A DNA stretch of 64,000 nt from Xenorhabdus szentirmaii DSM 16338 (GTDB lineage Bacteria > Pseudomonadota > Gammaproteobacteria > Enterobacterales > Enterobacteriaceae), in the NCBI RefSeq assembly GCF_002632585.1, contig NZ_NIBV01000002.1, positions 899,909-963,908 on the forward strand, in the 5' to 3' direction. Positions 41,057 through 52,425 of the stretch are shown here, in pieces; positions within the stretch are counted from its first letter, which is position 1; each line of letters starts with the position of its first letter. The translations under genes were made by a program, and so were the position numbers. The notes below the pieces were generated by a model, which ran no database searches, had not been told where the DNA came from, and saw only the letters and a list, made by a program, of their open reading frames with translations.

Positions 41057-41329
41057 ATGTTTGGCATATACTGTTTTTTACAGATGAAGGAAACAGTTTA
41101 TCTGCATATTTTATTAATCGTTATAATAGAGCTTATTTTAATTAGGTTATTTTTGTATCAAAGTGTTGAACTGGCTGTTAATATCAATAATATCGAAAAA
41201 GGCATATCCATTATTTCTATCAGGTTAATTTTTTGTGCTATCGAAAAATCTATTTTCAATAAGCAGCAGTTTAAAAAATATTTGGTGTGGAACATGTGTA
41301 GAATGAATAGATTTATTGCATTGAGATAA
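41057..41329 (+). CDS. doubtful hydrophobic ORF in the umoD-like leader
   Basis: 90-codon frame, very AT-rich, Ile/Leu-rich N-terminal half (one membrane-helix-like stretch) then a basic tail. There is no ribosome site at a proper distance. It may be chance, given the base composition, or a leader peptide. Confidence 0.2.
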   Translation: MFGIYCFLQMKETVYLHILLIVIIELILIRLFLYQSVELAVNINNIEKGISIISIRLIFCAIEKSIFNKQQFKKYLVWNMCRMNRFIALR

Positions 41330-41439
41330 TGGAATAGGAATTTTCTTAAAATAAAAAGGAGAGTGTGGTTTTTTCTGGGTGACTAAAAATAGCTTCTAAT
41401 AAAAATATGTGGAAAATTATTAATATATCAAGGTGCTAT

Positions 41440-41904
41440 GTGGAAAAATTAAAATTAAGACAATATGTAATTGGTTTTATAATTGCTATTGCCATTATTG
41501 GCCTTATAGCAATATTTTATTTTAAACCTCCACGTCCTAGCATTGCGCAAGTATTATTTTCGACTCCTATAAAATCAGTTGTTGTTGTTAATCAATCTTA
41601 TTGTCACATCAAGATGCTTCCTCTGCCGGACAAGCTGAAGAACACTGAAGAACACCGTTTAACTCAATATGAATGCCGTACACTGGCTCTTCTCCATCAT
41701 TTGAAAGCAAAGAAGGAATATCCCGCACTGACCCATTCGGTGCTAGGAGACTGCATACCAATTTCTTTTGAAGCTCTGCGCATTGTGTCTTATGACGTCA
41801 ACTATATTATCGGTGACAGGCCGGGAAAAATCAGAGTGCCATATAATCCAGGAGAAACGATCCCTCTAAATGAAAAAGGTCAATTAATTCTCGAACAAAA
41901 TTGA
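41440..41904 (+). CDS. umoD: UmoD/YcfJ-family membrane protein without glycine zipper
   Basis: 154-residue protein with one N-terminal membrane helix (GFIIAIAIIGLIAIFYF) and a periplasmic domain. Ends match E. coli YcfJ: IAQVLFSTPIKS (QVVSATPIKE in YcfJ) and SYDVNYIIGDRPGKIRVPYN plus IPLNEKGQLILEQN (GYDVTYKIGDQQGKIRM and IPLDSNGQLILNN). The central glycine-zipper segment of YcfJ is replaced by a Leu/His-rich stretch. It lies after ndh, where ycfJ is in E. coli. In Proteus mirabilis UmoD raises flhDC expression and swarming. Start set at GTG 41440, with AAGGTG four bases upstream. Confidence 0.75.
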   Translation: MEKLKLRQYVIGFIIAIAIIGLIAIFYFKPPRPSIAQVLFSTPIKSVVVVNQSYCHIKMLPLPDKLKNTEEHRLTQYECRTLALLHHLKAKKEYPALTHSVLGDCIPISFEALRIVSYDVNYIIGDRPGKIRVPYNPGETIPLNEKGQLILEQN

Positions 41905-41979
41905 TAATTGCAAGATTGTCTTACATTTTCAGGAAAGAGTTATTTTATATAATTATCATCTTGAAAATTAATGAATTCA

Positions 41980-41996
41980 CCCTGCATAAAGCAGGG
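41980..41996. terminator. short hairpin between umoD-like gene and mfd
   Basis: CCCTGC/GCAGGG with a 5-base loop, placed between convergent genes; the T-run is poor on both strands. Confidence 0.35.
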
Positions 41997-42034
41997 CGGA
42001 TTATTCATATTGATGAAATAATATAGTGATGCAG

Positions 42035-45000
42035 TCAAATCTGATGTTGTTCGAAGGTTTCCAGTAATTCTCGAATAAAAGACAGGCGGAAAGCTCTATC
42101 CGTTAATTCAGTAATAAATTTCAATTTGGATGGACCATCCAGCCGATAGATGCTGGGTTGGGTTTGCAATAAACTGATTAGATAGTTAGGGTCCACTTTA
42201 TTGTCTTTACTGAATTCGATGAATCCTCCTTTATCATGAGCCTCAATACGTTTGATCCCCAATTTTTGAGCAATTAGTCGAATGGCAGCCGATTGTAACA
42301 ACTGGCGACCCGGATCGGGTAATAAACCAAACCGATCAATCAGTTCAACTTTTAATTCATCTAGCTCAGTATCGTCTTGCGCACTGGCGATACGTTTATA
42401 GAAAGAGAGGCGAATGTTCACATCAGGAATATAATCATCGGGCAAAAGCACTGGCATACGCAATTCTATGTCGGTCTGGCTATTGGTTAAATCTTCCAGG
42501 GAAGGTTCGCGTCCATGTTTCAATGCATCCACAGCACTTTCCAGTAATTCCATATAAAGGGTAAAACCGATACTGGCCATCTGCCCGCTTTGATCTTCAC
42601 CCAGTAATTCACCTGCTCCTCTGATCTCCAAATCATGCGTTGCCAAGGCAAATCCTGCACCGAGATCTTCGAGTGATGCAATAGCCTCTAGCCGTTTTTG
42701 TGCATCGCTGGTCATCGCCTTTGGATGTGGCGTCAGTAAATAAGCATAAGCCTGATGATGGGAGCGCCCAACCCGACCCCGTAATTGGTGCAGTTGAGCC
42801 AGCCCGAAATGATCAGCCCGTTCAATGATAATGGTATTGGCGGTAGGAATATCAATCCCGGTTTCAATAATGGTGGTACATACCAACACATTGAAACGCT
42901 GGTGATGGAAATCAGTCATGACACGTTCTAAGTCGCGTTCACGCATTTGCCCATGACCTATTACCACTCTGGCTTCAGGAACTAATTCTTCCAGACGGGA
43001 TTTTGCCTTTTCAATATTTTCAACATCATTATAGAGATAATAAACCTGCCCGCCCCGCAAGATTTCACGCAAGATTGCTTCACGAACCACAAGAGAGTCA
43101 TATTCCCGCACAAAAGTTTTTACTGCCAAGCGGCGGGCCGGGGGAGTGGCTATGATAGACAAATCGCGCATCCCACTCATTGCCATATTGAGTGTTCGGG
43201 GGATCGGGGTTGCGGTTAGCGTTAAAACATCCACATCTGCCCGGATAGCTTTAAGCCGTTCTTTATGGCGAACACCGAAACGATGTTCTTCATCAACGAT
43301 CAACAAGCCAAGATCTTTCCAGCACAAATCGCTTTGCAGTAGCTTATGGGTACCAATAATGATGTCCACTTTTCCTTCAGCCGCCATATTGATGACCTGT
43401 TGTTGCTCCTTCGCGCTGCGAAAGCGTGACATCACTTCAATGTGTACAGGCCAGTTCGCGAAGCGATCGCGGAAGTTATCATAATGTTGCTGGGCCAAAA
43501 GGGTTGTGGGTACCAGCACTGCGACTTGTTTGCTGTTAATGATGGACAAAAATGCAGCACGCATTGCAACTTCTGTTTTTCCGAATCCAACATCACCACA
43601 GACTAATCGATCCATGGCGATGGGCTGGCACATATCATCGAATACTGCATTGATCGTGTTTTCCTGATCAGGTGTCGTGTCAAAAGGAAACCCCTGACAG
43701 AACAGCTGATACTGCTCTCGATCTTGTTTGAAAGCAAAACCGGGTTTAACAGCCCGCTGTGCGTAAACATCCAATAATTCTGCTGCAACATCACGAACTC
43801 TTTCAGCCGCTTTCTGGCGTGCTTTGCTCCATGCATCTCCCCCCAGTTTATGCAGAGGGGCATTTTCTTCAGCACCACCAGCATAACGGCTAATAAGATG
43901 AAGGGAAGAAACCGGAACATACAACTTGTCTTCCCCGGCATAAATCAGAATCAGGTACTCAGCCTTAATGCCCCCGGCTTCCAGCGTTGTCAGGCCCTGA
44001 TAGCGGCCAACTCCGTGTTCGAGATGTACAACCGGTTGACCATGCCGCAGTTCCGCGAGGTTACGGATCAGGGTATCGGTATTGATAGTACGTCGATTAT
44101 CTTGACGGCGGCGACTCACACGTTTACCGAGCATGTCACTTTCACAGATGAGGGCAAGTTGTTCATCTTCATCTATAAAGCCGTGTTCTGAAGCGCCAAT
44201 CATCAAAAAATAGCCGGGTTTATCTGCATCTATCAATCGATTAATTTTCATTGGATTGATTTTGATACGTGATAATAGCTCTTGTACGGATTCTCGGCGG
44301 CCTTCACTTTCTACTGAGAAGACGATCTTACCGCCGAATTGTTCCGTGAAATGACGTAATTTATCCAGAGGTGCTTTTTGTTGTGTCGCAATGGAGACAT
44401 CCGGCAATACCTGATACGCCAGGTTGGTATTCCCTGTTTTTTGTGGGAGCGTTTCGGTATGAATTTGAATTCGTGGCCAATTTTTCAATTCCGAAAATAG
44501 CTTATTGACTGGCAGCCAAATCTGGTCCGGTGCCAATAATGGACGCATGGGATCAACTTTGCGGTTTTCAAAACGCTGAACAGTATCTTGCCAGAAACGC
44601 TCTGCTGAGCCGACTAAATCCTGAATGACCAACAATGTATTTTCAGGCAGGTAATCAAAGATGGCGGGCAAGGGCTGTTCGAAAAATAGGGGTTGCCAAT
44701 ATTCAATGCCTGCTGGCAGCAGTTTTTTGCTGACTTGTTGATAAATATGTTCTGCATCACGACGAACCTCGAATTGCTCACGCCACTGGCTACGAAACAA
44801 TTCAATGGCAACCTGATCAGTCGGAAATTCATGTGCAGGTAATAAGCTGATGTTTTCAACCTCTACCAGCGTCCGCTGGGTATCGACATCAAAAGTACGC
44901 AGACTATCGATTTCATCATCAAAGAAATCGATGCGATAAGGATACTCACTGCCCATTGGGAACAGGTCAAACAAAGCTCCGCGCGTAGCAAATTCGCCAT

Positions 45001-45475
45001 GTTCAAGTACCTGTTCCACACTGCGGTAACCCGCCTGTTCCAGTCCCGCCCTCAATTTATCACGAGAAAGTTGCTGTCCCTTGTGCATGACCAAAGCATG
45101 CCCCTTGAGATACTCATGTGGGCAGACACGTTGCATCAAGGTATTGACGGGAAGGATTAACGCTCCTTTCGTCATGGCTGGCAAGTGATAAAGTGTAGAC
45201 AAACGATTGGAGATGATTTCTTGATGGGGGGAAAAGCTATCGTAAGGTAATGTCTCCCAATCTGGCATCAGGTTTATGGGGGCGTGGGTGAATTGTTGAA
45301 TTTCATCACGCAATCGTAGGGCATTCTGCATATCTTTTGTGACCAGCAGTACAGGCCCTGAGTGGCGTTCAATAATTTCGGCGCACTGAACCGCGCAAGA
45401 GGCACCCGTTAAATGCCCCAACTGGCGGATGTCACCGCGACGTTCCGGAAGTTGATAACGATATTTTGCTGACAT
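42035..45475 (-). CDS. mfd: transcription-repair coupling factor
   Basis: DNA translocase that frees RNA polymerase stalled at lesions and recruits UvrA. 1146 residues: UvrB-like N-terminal module (GSEYPYRIDFFDDEIDSLR), RNA polymerase-interacting Tudor-like domain (LVHLEHGVGRYQGL), RecG-like helicase core with Walker A VCGDVGFGKTEVAMRA, DEEH box LLIVDEEHRFGVRHKE and QLRGRVGRSHHQAYAYLL, then the TRCF C-terminal domain. Divergent from lolC. Confidence 0.97.
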   Translation of the reverse strand: MSAKYRYQLPERRGDIRQLGHLTGASCAVQCAEIIERHSGPVLLVTKDMQNALRLRDEIQQFTHAPINLMPDWETLPYDSFSPHQEIISNRLSTLYHLPAMTKGALILPVNTLMQRVCPHEYLKGHALVMHKGQQLSRDKLRAGLEQAGYRSVEQVLEHGEFATRGALFDLFPMGSEYPYRIDFFDDEIDSLRTFDVDTQRTLVEVENISLLPAHEFPTDQVAIELFRSQWREQFEVRRDAEHIYQQVSKKLLPAGIEYWQPLFFEQPLPAIFDYLPENTLLVIQDLVGSAERFWQDTVQRFENRKVDPMRPLLAPDQIWLPVNKLFSELKNWPRIQIHTETLPQKTGNTNLAYQVLPDVSIATQQKAPLDKLRHFTEQFGGKIVFSVESEGRRESVQELLSRIKINPMKINRLIDADKPGYFLMIGASEHGFIDEDEQLALICESDMLGKRVSRRRQDNRRTINTDTLIRNLAELRHGQPVVHLEHGVGRYQGLTTLEAGGIKAEYLILIYAGEDKLYVPVSSLHLISRYAGGAEENAPLHKLGGDAWSKARQKAAERVRDVAAELLDVYAQRAVKPGFAFKQDREQYQLFCQGFPFDTTPDQENTINAVFDDMCQPIAMDRLVCGDVGFGKTEVAMRAAFLSIINSKQVAVLVPTTLLAQQHYDNFRDRFANWPVHIEVMSRFRSAKEQQQVINMAAEGKVDIIIGTHKLLQSDLCWKDLGLLIVDEEHRFGVRHKERLKAIRADVDVLTLTATPIPRTLNMAMSGMRDLSIIATPPARRLAVKTFVREYDSLVVREAILREILRGGQVYYLYNDVENIEKAKSRLEELVPEARVVIGHGQMRERDLERVMTDFHHQRFNVLVCTTIIETGIDIPTANTIIIERADHFGLAQLHQLRGRVGRSHHQAYAYLLTPHPKAMTSDAQKRLEAIASLEDLGAGFALATHDLEIRGAGELLGEDQSGQMASIGFTLYMELLESAVDALKHGREPSLEDLTNSQTDIELRMPVLLPDDYIPDVNIRLSFYKRIASAQDDTELDELKVELIDRFGLLPDPGRQLLQSAAIRLIAQKLGIKRIEAHDKGGFIEFSKDNKVDPNYLISLLQTQPSIYRLDGPSKLKFITELTDRAFRLSFIRELLETFEQHQI

Positions 45476-45673
45476 GGCGTTTGATGTGTTCTCTAAGATT
45501 CAGTCCATTCCCAACACATTTCTGACTCAGTAGCCTTACAATAAATACGCTGGAAGATTGAGAGAAAGTAAAAAAAAAAACCTAGAACCTGGATGTGGGT
45601 GGTTCCATAAAGTATTGCTACCCTTTATTATCCTCGAACACTTTGCTTTGGCAACAGGGGCGTAACAGATTTC

Positions 45674-46876
45674 ATGTTTCAATCTGTCTCATTATTTATA
45701 GGATTGCGCTATATGCGCGGGCGGGCGGTTGATAAATTCGGCCGTTTTGTTTCATGGCTATCAGCCGTTGGCATTATGTTGGGAGTGGCTGCGCTCATCA
45801 CAGTATTGTCGGTGATGAACGGTTTTGAACGTTCATTGGAAGGCAACATTTTAGGATTTATGCCGCATGCAGTGATGACATCGGAAAAAGGCTCAATCGA
45901 TCCGGTTGAACATCCGAGCAGTCAACTTTCGGAATTAAAAGGAGTTAACCGTATTACGTCGCTTGTAGAAGGCAATGTCGTATTGCAAAGCGCCCAGAAT
46001 GTTGGTGTCGGTATGATGCAAGGCATCACGCCCACGGAATATTCGCCATTATCGAAATATATTATTGGTGCTGATCGTAACCAATTACAACCGGGGCGCT
46101 ATTTTGCCATTTTAGGCGAAAAATTGGCGATTAAGTTGGGCGTGAAACGTGGTGATCAAATCCGGGTGATTGTGCCAAGTGCCAGCCAGCTGACACCCAT
46201 GGGCAGAATTCCCAGTCAGCGGTTATTCACTGTGGCCGGTACGTTTTTTGCCAATAGCGAAGCTGATGCGACAGAAATGCTAGTTAACCAGCAGGATGCC
46301 GCACGATTGTTACGTTATCCGGTTGGTCATATTACGGGGTGGCGTTTGTACCTCAATGAACCCTTGTTGGTTGACGAACTGAGCCAGCAAGCTTTACCGG
46401 AAGGATTGATCTGGAAGGATTGGCGTGAACGCAAAGGGGAATTTTTTCAGGCAGTCCGGATGGAAAAGAACATGATGGGGTTATTATTGAGCCTGATTAT
46501 TGCCGTGGCCGCCTTCAATATTATTACTTCTCTTTCTTTGTTAGTGATGGAAAAACAGGGTGAGATCGCTATCTTACAGACACAAGGGTTGACGCGTCGT
46601 CAGGTAATGGCAATCTTCATGATTCAGGGAGCAGGAGCGGGCATTATTGGTGCTTTACTGGGAACAGGTTTGGGAATATTGCTTTCCAGCCAGTTAAATA
46701 GCCTGATGCCATTGATTGGCCTTTTGACTGAAGGCATTGAATTGCCTGTTGAGATTGATACGACGCAAGTGGTCACTATTGCCATTAGTGCCATGCTGAT
46801 TTCTTTATTATCAACTTTGTACCCTTCTTGGCGCGCAGCTGCCACTCAACCTGCTGAGGCTTTACGTTATGAATAA
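45674..46876 (+). CDS. lolC: lipoprotein-releasing ABC permease LolC
   Basis: Inner-membrane MacB-type subunit of LolCDE, which extracts outer-membrane lipoproteins and passes them to LolA. 400 residues: one N-terminal helix, a large periplasmic domain (LolA-binding hook region), and three C-terminal helices. Starts [23 protein letters not shown]. It overlaps lolD by eight bases. Confidence 0.95.
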   Translation: MFQSVSLFIGLRYMRGRAVDKFGRFVSWLSAVGIMLGVAALITVLSVMNGFERSLEGNILGFMPHAVMTSEKGSIDPVEHPSSQLSELKGVNRITSLVEGNVVLQSAQNVGVGMMQGITPTEYSPLSKYIIGADRNQLQPGRYFAILGEKLAIKLGVKRGDQIRVIVPSASQLTPMGRIPSQRLFTVAGTFFANSEADATEMLVNQQDAARLLRYPVGHITGWRLYLNEPLLVDELSQQALPEGLIWKDWRERKGEFFQAVRMEKNMMGLLLSLIIAVAAFNIITSLSLLVMEKQGEIAILQTQGLTRRQVMAIFMIQGAGAGIIGALLGTGLGILLSSQLNSLMPLIGLLTEGIELPVEIDTTQVVTIAISAMLISLLSTLYPSWRAAATQPAEALRYE

Positions 46877-47570
46877 TCAACCCTTATTGCGGTGTCATCA
46901 CTTGTGCAAAAAATATCAGGAAGGGAAAGTTTCTACAGAAGTGTTGAAAAATGTCACTTTTTCTATGCAACAAGGCGAGATGATGGCCATTGTTGGCAGT
47001 TCAGGGTCAGGTAAAAGTACACTTTTACATTTACTTGGCGGATTGGATTCCCCGACTTCAGGTGAAGTGTATTTCAGAAGTGAATCGCTGAGTCAAATGT
47101 CTTCTTCTGCTCGGGCTGCACTGCGTAACAGTGAAATTGGATTTATTTATCAGTTTCATCATTTATTGCCGGATTTTAATGCGTTGGAAAATGTAGCCAT
47201 GCCTTTGCTGATTGGCGGCAAAAAACGTCAGGCACAACAAAAAGCACTAGCGATGTTGGCAGCCGTTGGGCTAGAACATCGGGCACAGCATCGGCCGTCA
47301 GAACTTTCAGGGGGAGAGCGCCAACGTGTCGCAATTGCAAGGGCGTTGGTGAATGAACCTTCACTGGTTTTGGCGGATGAACCAACAGGTAACTTAGATC
47401 AACGTAATGCAGAGAGTGTATTTCAACTTTTGCGAGAGTTAAATCAACAGCAAGGAACCGCATTTTTGGTTGTGACTCATGATCTGAAATTAGCCAATCA
47501 GTTGGCACGCCGGGTAGAAATGAGTGATGGGTATTTGCAGGATGAATTAACCCTGACGGGAGCGGTGTAA
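46869..47570 (+). CDS. lolD: lipoprotein-releasing ABC ATPase LolD
   Basis: Cytoplasmic ATPase of LolCDE, 233 residues. Walker [17 protein letters not shown], the LolD motif region [19 protein letters not shown], signature [15 protein letters not shown] and Walker [13 protein letters not shown]. It shares one base with lolE at a TAATG junction. Confidence 0.97.
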   Translation: MNNQPLLRCHHLCKKYQEGKVSTEVLKNVTFSMQQGEMMAIVGSSGSGKSTLLHLLGGLDSPTSGEVYFRSESLSQMSSSARAALRNSEIGFIYQFHHLLPDFNALENVAMPLLIGGKKRQAQQKALAMLAAVGLEHRAQHRPSELSGGERQRVAIARALVNEPSLVLADEPTGNLDQRNAESVFQLLRELNQQQGTAFLVVTHDLKLANQLARRVEMSDGYLQDELTLTGAV

Positions 47571-48817
47571 TGGTAAAGCTGCCTCTGGCGTTATTTACTG
47601 CCTTTCGCTTTAGTCAAGGCCGCCGCCGCTCAGGAATGGTTTCCCTGATTTCGGTTATTTCAACATTGGGGATTATGTTGGGAGTTGCGGTACTGATTAT
47701 TGGCCTGAGTGCCATGAACGGCTTTGAACGGGAGTTGAAAAATCGCATACTTTCCGTTGTGCCCAATGGGCAAATTTACGCAGTGGAGCAACCTTTTCAA
47801 CATTGGGAGGAAGCACTCACACAAATAAAACAAACGCCCGGCATTGTTGGGGCTTCACCTTACATTGAATTTACGGGCCTGATGGAGCGTGGAGACAAAC
47901 TCCATGCGGTACAGGTGCGGGGAGTGAATTTAGACACTGAATTAAGTGTCAGTACATTACCTCAATTTGTGCTGGATGGCGCATGGAAAACGTTTAAGGC
48001 AGATAAAAACCAAGTGATCTTGGGGCAGGGAGTCGCAAACTCACTTCACGTAAAACAAGGGGATTGGCTGACAGTCATGATCCCCAACAGTGACCCAAGC
48101 TTAAAGTTGTTGCAACCTAAGCGTGTCCGCTTGCAAGTTGCGGGTATTTTCCAACTGAGTGGCATGTTGGATCATAGCCTGGCCCTAGTTCCTTTACCTG
48201 ATGCCCAACATTATTTAGATTATGGTGATGCCGTTACAGGAATTGCTATCAAGGCAGATAACGTTTTTGCCGCAGAGCAACGAGTCATGGATGCCGGCCG
48301 CGCTATACACAGGTATGTCTATATCACTACATGGATGAAAGATTATGATTATATGTATAAGGATATTCAGATGGTGCGCAGTATCATGTATTTAGCTATG
48401 GTACTGGTGATAGGGGTTGCCTGTTTCAATATCATTTCAACGCTGGTTATGACGGTTAAGGATAAAAGTAGTGATATTGCTATCCTGCGCACTCTGGGAG
48501 CGAAAGATGGTCATATCCGGGCAATCTTCTTGTGGTATGGGCTTCTGACAGGAATGATGGGCAGCATTATTGGTATGGTTATCGGGATCTTCACGTCATT
48601 AAATCTAACAACTATTATTAAAGGACTGGAAAAGTTGCTGGGATATCAATTTCTGTCCGGGGATATCTACTTCATCGATTTTCTTCCATCAGAATTGCAT
48701 ATCATGGATGTTTTTTATGTGTTGTTAACAGCGGTGATATTGAGTGTATTGGCAAGTTGGTATCCTGCTCACCGGGCCAGCAAACTTGATCCAGCACGGA
48801 TTTTGAGTGGTCAATAA
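47570..48817 (+). CDS. lolE: lipoprotein-releasing ABC permease LolE
   Basis: Second MacB-type subunit, 415 residues, binds the lipoprotein substrate. Same layout as Lol[22 protein letters not shown] at the N-terminus, periplasmic domain, three C-terminal helices, and ending [20 protein letters not shown]. In E. coli nagK follows; here cobB follows after 65 bases. Confidence 0.96.
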   Translation: MVKLPLALFTAFRFSQGRRRSGMVSLISVISTLGIMLGVAVLIIGLSAMNGFERELKNRILSVVPNGQIYAVEQPFQHWEEALTQIKQTPGIVGASPYIEFTGLMERGDKLHAVQVRGVNLDTELSVSTLPQFVLDGAWKTFKADKNQVILGQGVANSLHVKQGDWLTVMIPNSDPSLKLLQPKRVRLQVAGIFQLSGMLDHSLALVPLPDAQHYLDYGDAVTGIAIKADNVFAAEQRVMDAGRAIHRYVYITTWMKDYDYMYKDIQMVRSIMYLAMVLVIGVACFNIISTLVMTVKDKSSDIAILRTLGAKDGHIRAIFLWYGLLTGMMGSIIGMVIGIFTSLNLTTIIKGLEKLLGYQFLSGDIYFIDFLPSELHIMDVFYVLLTAVILSVLASWYPAHRASKLDPARILSGQ

Positions 48818-48882
48818 TAGGCAACGGTATCAACAATGCGGTAAAAATTAAGGCAGTAGTCTTCTTATAAGGAGAAGGTTAT

Positions 48883-49713
48883 ATGCGGGGGCGTTCTCGG
48901 CGCATTACACTTTGCCGGATTAAGCGGTTACGGCATCAGCGAGTACGTAGGCAAAATTTTTACAGGGATATTCGATTGACAGATAAAATAAAAAACCCCC
49001 ATGTGGTGGTACTGACAGGAGCAGGGATCTCTGCAGAGTCAGGTATTCGGACATTTCGTGCTTCTGATGGTTTGTGGGAAGAGCACCTTGTTGAAGACGT
49101 TGCAACACCGGAAGGTTTTCAACGCGACCCTGATATGGTTCAGGCATTTTATAATGCGCGTCGGGAGCAGCTCCAACAATTGGATATTAAGCCTAATGCG
49201 GCACATGATGCTCTGGCTGAACTTGAACAACGCCTTGGTGACAACTTTTTGTTGGTCACACAAAACATTGATAATTTGCACGAACGTGCAGGCAGTCAGC
49301 GTGTCCTGCACATGCATGGTGAGTTGCTCAAAGTTCGTTGTTGTCAGTCAGGGCAGGTCATTGAATGGAAAACTGAATTAACTACAGAAGATCGTTGTCA
49401 CTGTTGCCAGTTTCCGTCACAGTTGCGTCCTCATGTCGTGTGGTTTGGCGAGATGCCATTGGGCATGGAGCAAATTTATACAGCCCTCTCCAAGGCGGAT
49501 ATTTTTATTGCTATCGGAACATCGGGCCATGTTTATCCTGCTGCGGGTTTTGTACATGAAGCCAAATTATCCGGGGCCCATACCGTTGAGCTGAATCTGG
49601 AGCCGAGTCAGGTCGAAAGTCTGTTTGATGAAAAACATTATGGTCATGCAAGTAAGGTTGTGGCGCAATATGTCCAGTCGTTAATTCAGCAAATCAAGGC
49701 AGATAAAAGCTGA
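48883..49713 (+). CDS. cobB: NAD-dependent protein deacylase CobB
   Basis: Sirtuin of 276 residues that removes acetyl and succinyl groups from lysines. Arg-rich N-terminal tail as in the long E. coli form, then [31 protein letters not shown], catalytic His in [12 protein letters not shown], zinc-binding Cys (RCCQ and CHCC), and [19 protein letters not shown] lies before the ATG at 48883. Confidence 0.95.
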   Translation: MRGRSRRITLCRIKRLRHQRVRRQNFYRDIRLTDKIKNPHVVVLTGAGISAESGIRTFRASDGLWEEHLVEDVATPEGFQRDPDMVQAFYNARREQLQQLDIKPNAAHDALAELEQRLGDNFLLVTQNIDNLHERAGSQRVLHMHGELLKVRCCQSGQVIEWKTELTTEDRCHCCQFPSQLRPHVVWFGEMPLGMEQIYTALSKADIFIAIGTSGHVYPAAGFVHEAKLSGAHTVELNLEPSQVESLFDEKHYGHASKVVAQYVQSLIQQIKADKS

Positions 49714-49778
49714 TTTGACGCAATACAGGCACTATTCATCTTCTCCATAATCAATCCATATGATTTAGGGAGGAGAAG

Positions 49779-51023
49779 ATGGATAGATTATTAGATCGTT
49801 TTTTCAAATACATAGCATTTGATACTCAATCAAAGCCATCCACTAAAACCATTCCCAGCAGCAACGGCCAACTGAAGCTGGCTAAGGCATTGCATGAGGA
49901 GCTGGTTCAACTTGGTTTTGCTGACGTCATTCTGAACGATCAGGGATGCGTGATGGCAACATTGCCATCAAATATTGCCTGGTCTGTGCCTGCCATCGGT
50001 TTTATTTCTCATCTTGATACTTCATCCGATTTTACGGGAAAGCATGTTTGCCCCCAGATCCTGGAAAATTACCGTGGTGGTGATATTGCATTAGGCAATG
50101 GCAATGAAGTGTTATCGCCAGTCATGTTTCCGGCATTGCACAGTTTACTGGGAAAAACACTGATCACAACTGATGGCAAAACATTATTGGGGGCTGATGA
50201 TAAAGCAGGCATTGCAGAAATTATTACGGCAATGGTACGCCTGAAACAAAACAATATACCTCACGGAGATATTCGGATTGCATTCACGCCTGACGAAGAA
50301 ATTGGTAAAGGTGCTGATTCTTTTAATATAGAAACATTCGGAGCGGAATGGGCATATACCGTTGATGGGGGAGGGGTGGGAGAATTGGAGTTTGAAAATT
50401 TCAATGCTGCCTCGGCAACAATCAAGATTGTGGGTAACATGGCACACCCCGGGATGGCCAAGGGCGTGATGGTTAATGCTTCCTCTTTGGCTATGCGCAT
50501 TCACCATACTCTGCCTCTGGAAGAGATCCCTGAAAAAACAGAAGGCTATGAAGGTTTTTATCATTTGCAGAGCATCAAAGGCACTGTTGAATATGCAGAG
50601 ATGCATTACCTTATCCGCGATTTTGATCGTGAGCATTTTGAAAACCGCAAAAAAACATTAATTGCCATTGCGGAAAGTGTGGGAAAAGGATTGCCCCCGG
50701 ATTGCTACATTGAACTGATTATTGATGACAACTATTACAATATGCGCAGTGAAATAGCCCAATCCCCGCACGTTGTTGAATTTGCCAGGCAAGCTATGCT
50801 GGATTGCGGTATTAAACCCATCATTAAACCCATTCGCGGTGGTACTGATGGCGCACAATTATCTTATCGCGGCCTTCCGTGCCCGAATATTTTCACCGGT
50901 GGATATAATTATCACAGTAAGTATGAATTTATTTCACTGGAAGGGATGGAGCAGGCGGTAAACGTTATTATGAGAATTGCTGAATTGGTGGCAAGCCATG
51001 AACACCAAGCAATACCTAATTAA
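49779..51023 (+). CDS. pepT: peptidase T (tripeptide aminopeptidase)
   Basis: Cytoplasmic zinc tripeptidase of family M20, 414 residues. Metal and catalytic residues lie in [52 protein letters not shown] and NYHSKYEF. In E. coli the potABCD polyamine importer is next to pepT; here it is absent and cobB is the direct neighbour. Confidence 0.96.
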   Translation: MDRLLDRFFKYIAFDTQSKPSTKTIPSSNGQLKLAKALHEELVQLGFADVILNDQGCVMATLPSNIAWSVPAIGFISHLDTSSDFTGKHVCPQILENYRGGDIALGNGNEVLSPVMFPALHSLLGKTLITTDGKTLLGADDKAGIAEIITAMVRLKQNNIPHGDIRIAFTPDEEIGKGADSFNIETFGAEWAYTVDGGGVGELEFENFNAASATIKIVGNMAHPGMAKGVMVNASSLAMRIHHTLPLEEIPEKTEGYEGFYHLQSIKGTVEYAEMHYLIRDFDREHFENRKKTLIAIAESVGKGLPPDCYIELIIDDNYYNMRSEIAQSPHVVEFARQAMLDCGIKPIIKPIRGGTDGAQLSYRGLPCPNIFTGGYNYHSKYEFISLEGMEQAVNVIMRIAELVASHEHQAIPN

Positions 51024-51114
51024 AGTAATAGGTCATTAAAATAATGGCTGATCAGGCAGTGTCTGATAATTATTGCTCTCTTTCCTGTTCTGAAAAAAGA
51101 GAAGGTCGCAGTAT

Positions 51115-51135
51115 AAGGGGGGATAATCCCCCCTT
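51115..51135 (-). terminator. hairpin between pepT and roxA
   Basis: AAGGGGGG/CCCCCCTT around a five-base loop between two convergent genes; the following T-run is short. Confidence 0.6.
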
Positions 51136-51146
51136 TAATTCACGGT

Positions 51147-52268
51147 TTAGTCGTTAAAGTACCAATAGCCGCTATTGACCAGGGCCGTAAGCAGACTGAT
51201 AAATCGGACATCGTCAATGGCATCCCCGAAATGTTCAGCACTGACTTTATCATAATGGCAAAGTGCGTCAGCAGCGTGAATATGGGGAGTCTCTATTAAC
51301 TCACCATTAACGAAACACTGATCACCAATGCGCAGAACCCGCAATCCACTTAAACGGTTTAGTTCTTCACCTTGTTTGAGTAACTCATAAATTTCATCAC
51401 TTTCATAAGGAGGTTCAGGTGGCGCAAGATCCAGTTCATGACGTGATTGCGAAATGAATTCACCGAACCAATGATGGAAAGTTTCTGGTTGTTCTAGCAA
51501 TTCACGCATCATGGAACGCAGGGCGTTCAGTTCATTTGCATTAATTTGAGCTGGATTATCACGGAAAGCCAGATCAGGATCACTGTAGCGATGGCTTCCC
51601 AGTTCATTTGCCAGAATATAATCAGCAAAACCACTGAATAATTCACGAGCATTGGGCGCTCGGAACCCTACAGAATAATTCAGTGAATCTTCAATTGCAT
51701 AGCCTTCATGGGGAAAACCAGGCGGAATATAAAGTACATCCCCCGGCATCATCTCTTCATCAATAATTGCCTCGAAAGGATCAACCTGCAATAAGTCAGG
51801 ATGAGGGCAATGTTGTTTCATTGGTATTTTCCCACCAACCCGCCAGCGTCGACGACCTTGTCCCTGAATAATGAACACGTCATATTGATCAAGATGAGGG
51901 CCGACACCACCACCCGATACAGAAAAAGAAACCATCAAATCATCCATGCGCCAATCAGACAACACGCGGAATGGCTTCATGAGCGCAGAAGAGGGGAGAT
52001 GCCAGTGGTTAACGGCTTGCACAAGTAAAGACCAATCTTTCTCACCTAAATGATCGTAGGTTTCAAATGGCCCATGGGAAACGTCCCAGCGCCCATTTTT
52101 CTGACTGACCAAACGGCTATCGATTTCATTTTCCATCGCCAGCCCCGCCAGTTCATCAGGAGAAAGGGGGTCAATAAATTGATGGAAACCCTGTTTAATC
52201 AGCAAAGGTCGCTTTTGCCAATGATTTTGCAAAAAAGCCTGCCAATCCAAATTCAGCTGATAATCCAT
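51147..52268 (-). CDS. roxA: ribosomal protein L16 arginine hydroxylase RoxA
   Basis: 2-oxoglutarate/Fe(II) oxygenase (YcfD) that hydroxylates an arginine of ribosomal protein L16. 373 residues. JmjC-type iron ligands: HLDQYDVF (His-x-Asp) and His in IPPGFPHEGYAIEDS. A C-terminal winged-helix-like dimerisation part follows. Located between pepT and phoQ as in E. coli. Confidence 0.94.
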   Translation of the reverse strand: MDYQLNLDWQAFLQNHWQKRPLLIKQGFHQFIDPLSPDELAGLAMENEIDSRLVSQKNGRWDVSHGPFETYDHLGEKDWSLLVQAVNHWHLPSSALMKPFRVLSDWRMDDLMVSFSVSGGGVGPHLDQYDVFIIQGQGRRRWRVGGKIPMKQHCPHPDLLQVDPFEAIIDEEMMPGDVLYIPPGFPHEGYAIEDSLNYSVGFRAPNARELFSGFADYILANELGSHRYSDPDLAFRDNPAQINANELNALRSMMRELLEQPETFHHWFGEFISQSRHELDLAPPEPPYESDEIYELLKQGEELNRLSGLRVLRIGDQCFVNGELIETPHIHAADALCHYDKVSAEHFGDAIDDVRFISLLTALVNSGYWYFND

Positions 52269-52425
52269 GGTGATATCCTGAAGTGAGAGGTAAATTTCGC
52301 GTCATTATAACGAATAGTCAGTAACGATATCAGACTTGGTTGAAATATTTCGCGACAGGGATAGCATTCACACCATGAATATGGCGGCGTTATTGACCAT
52401 TGGCAGAGGTACGGAGCTTGTAAGA

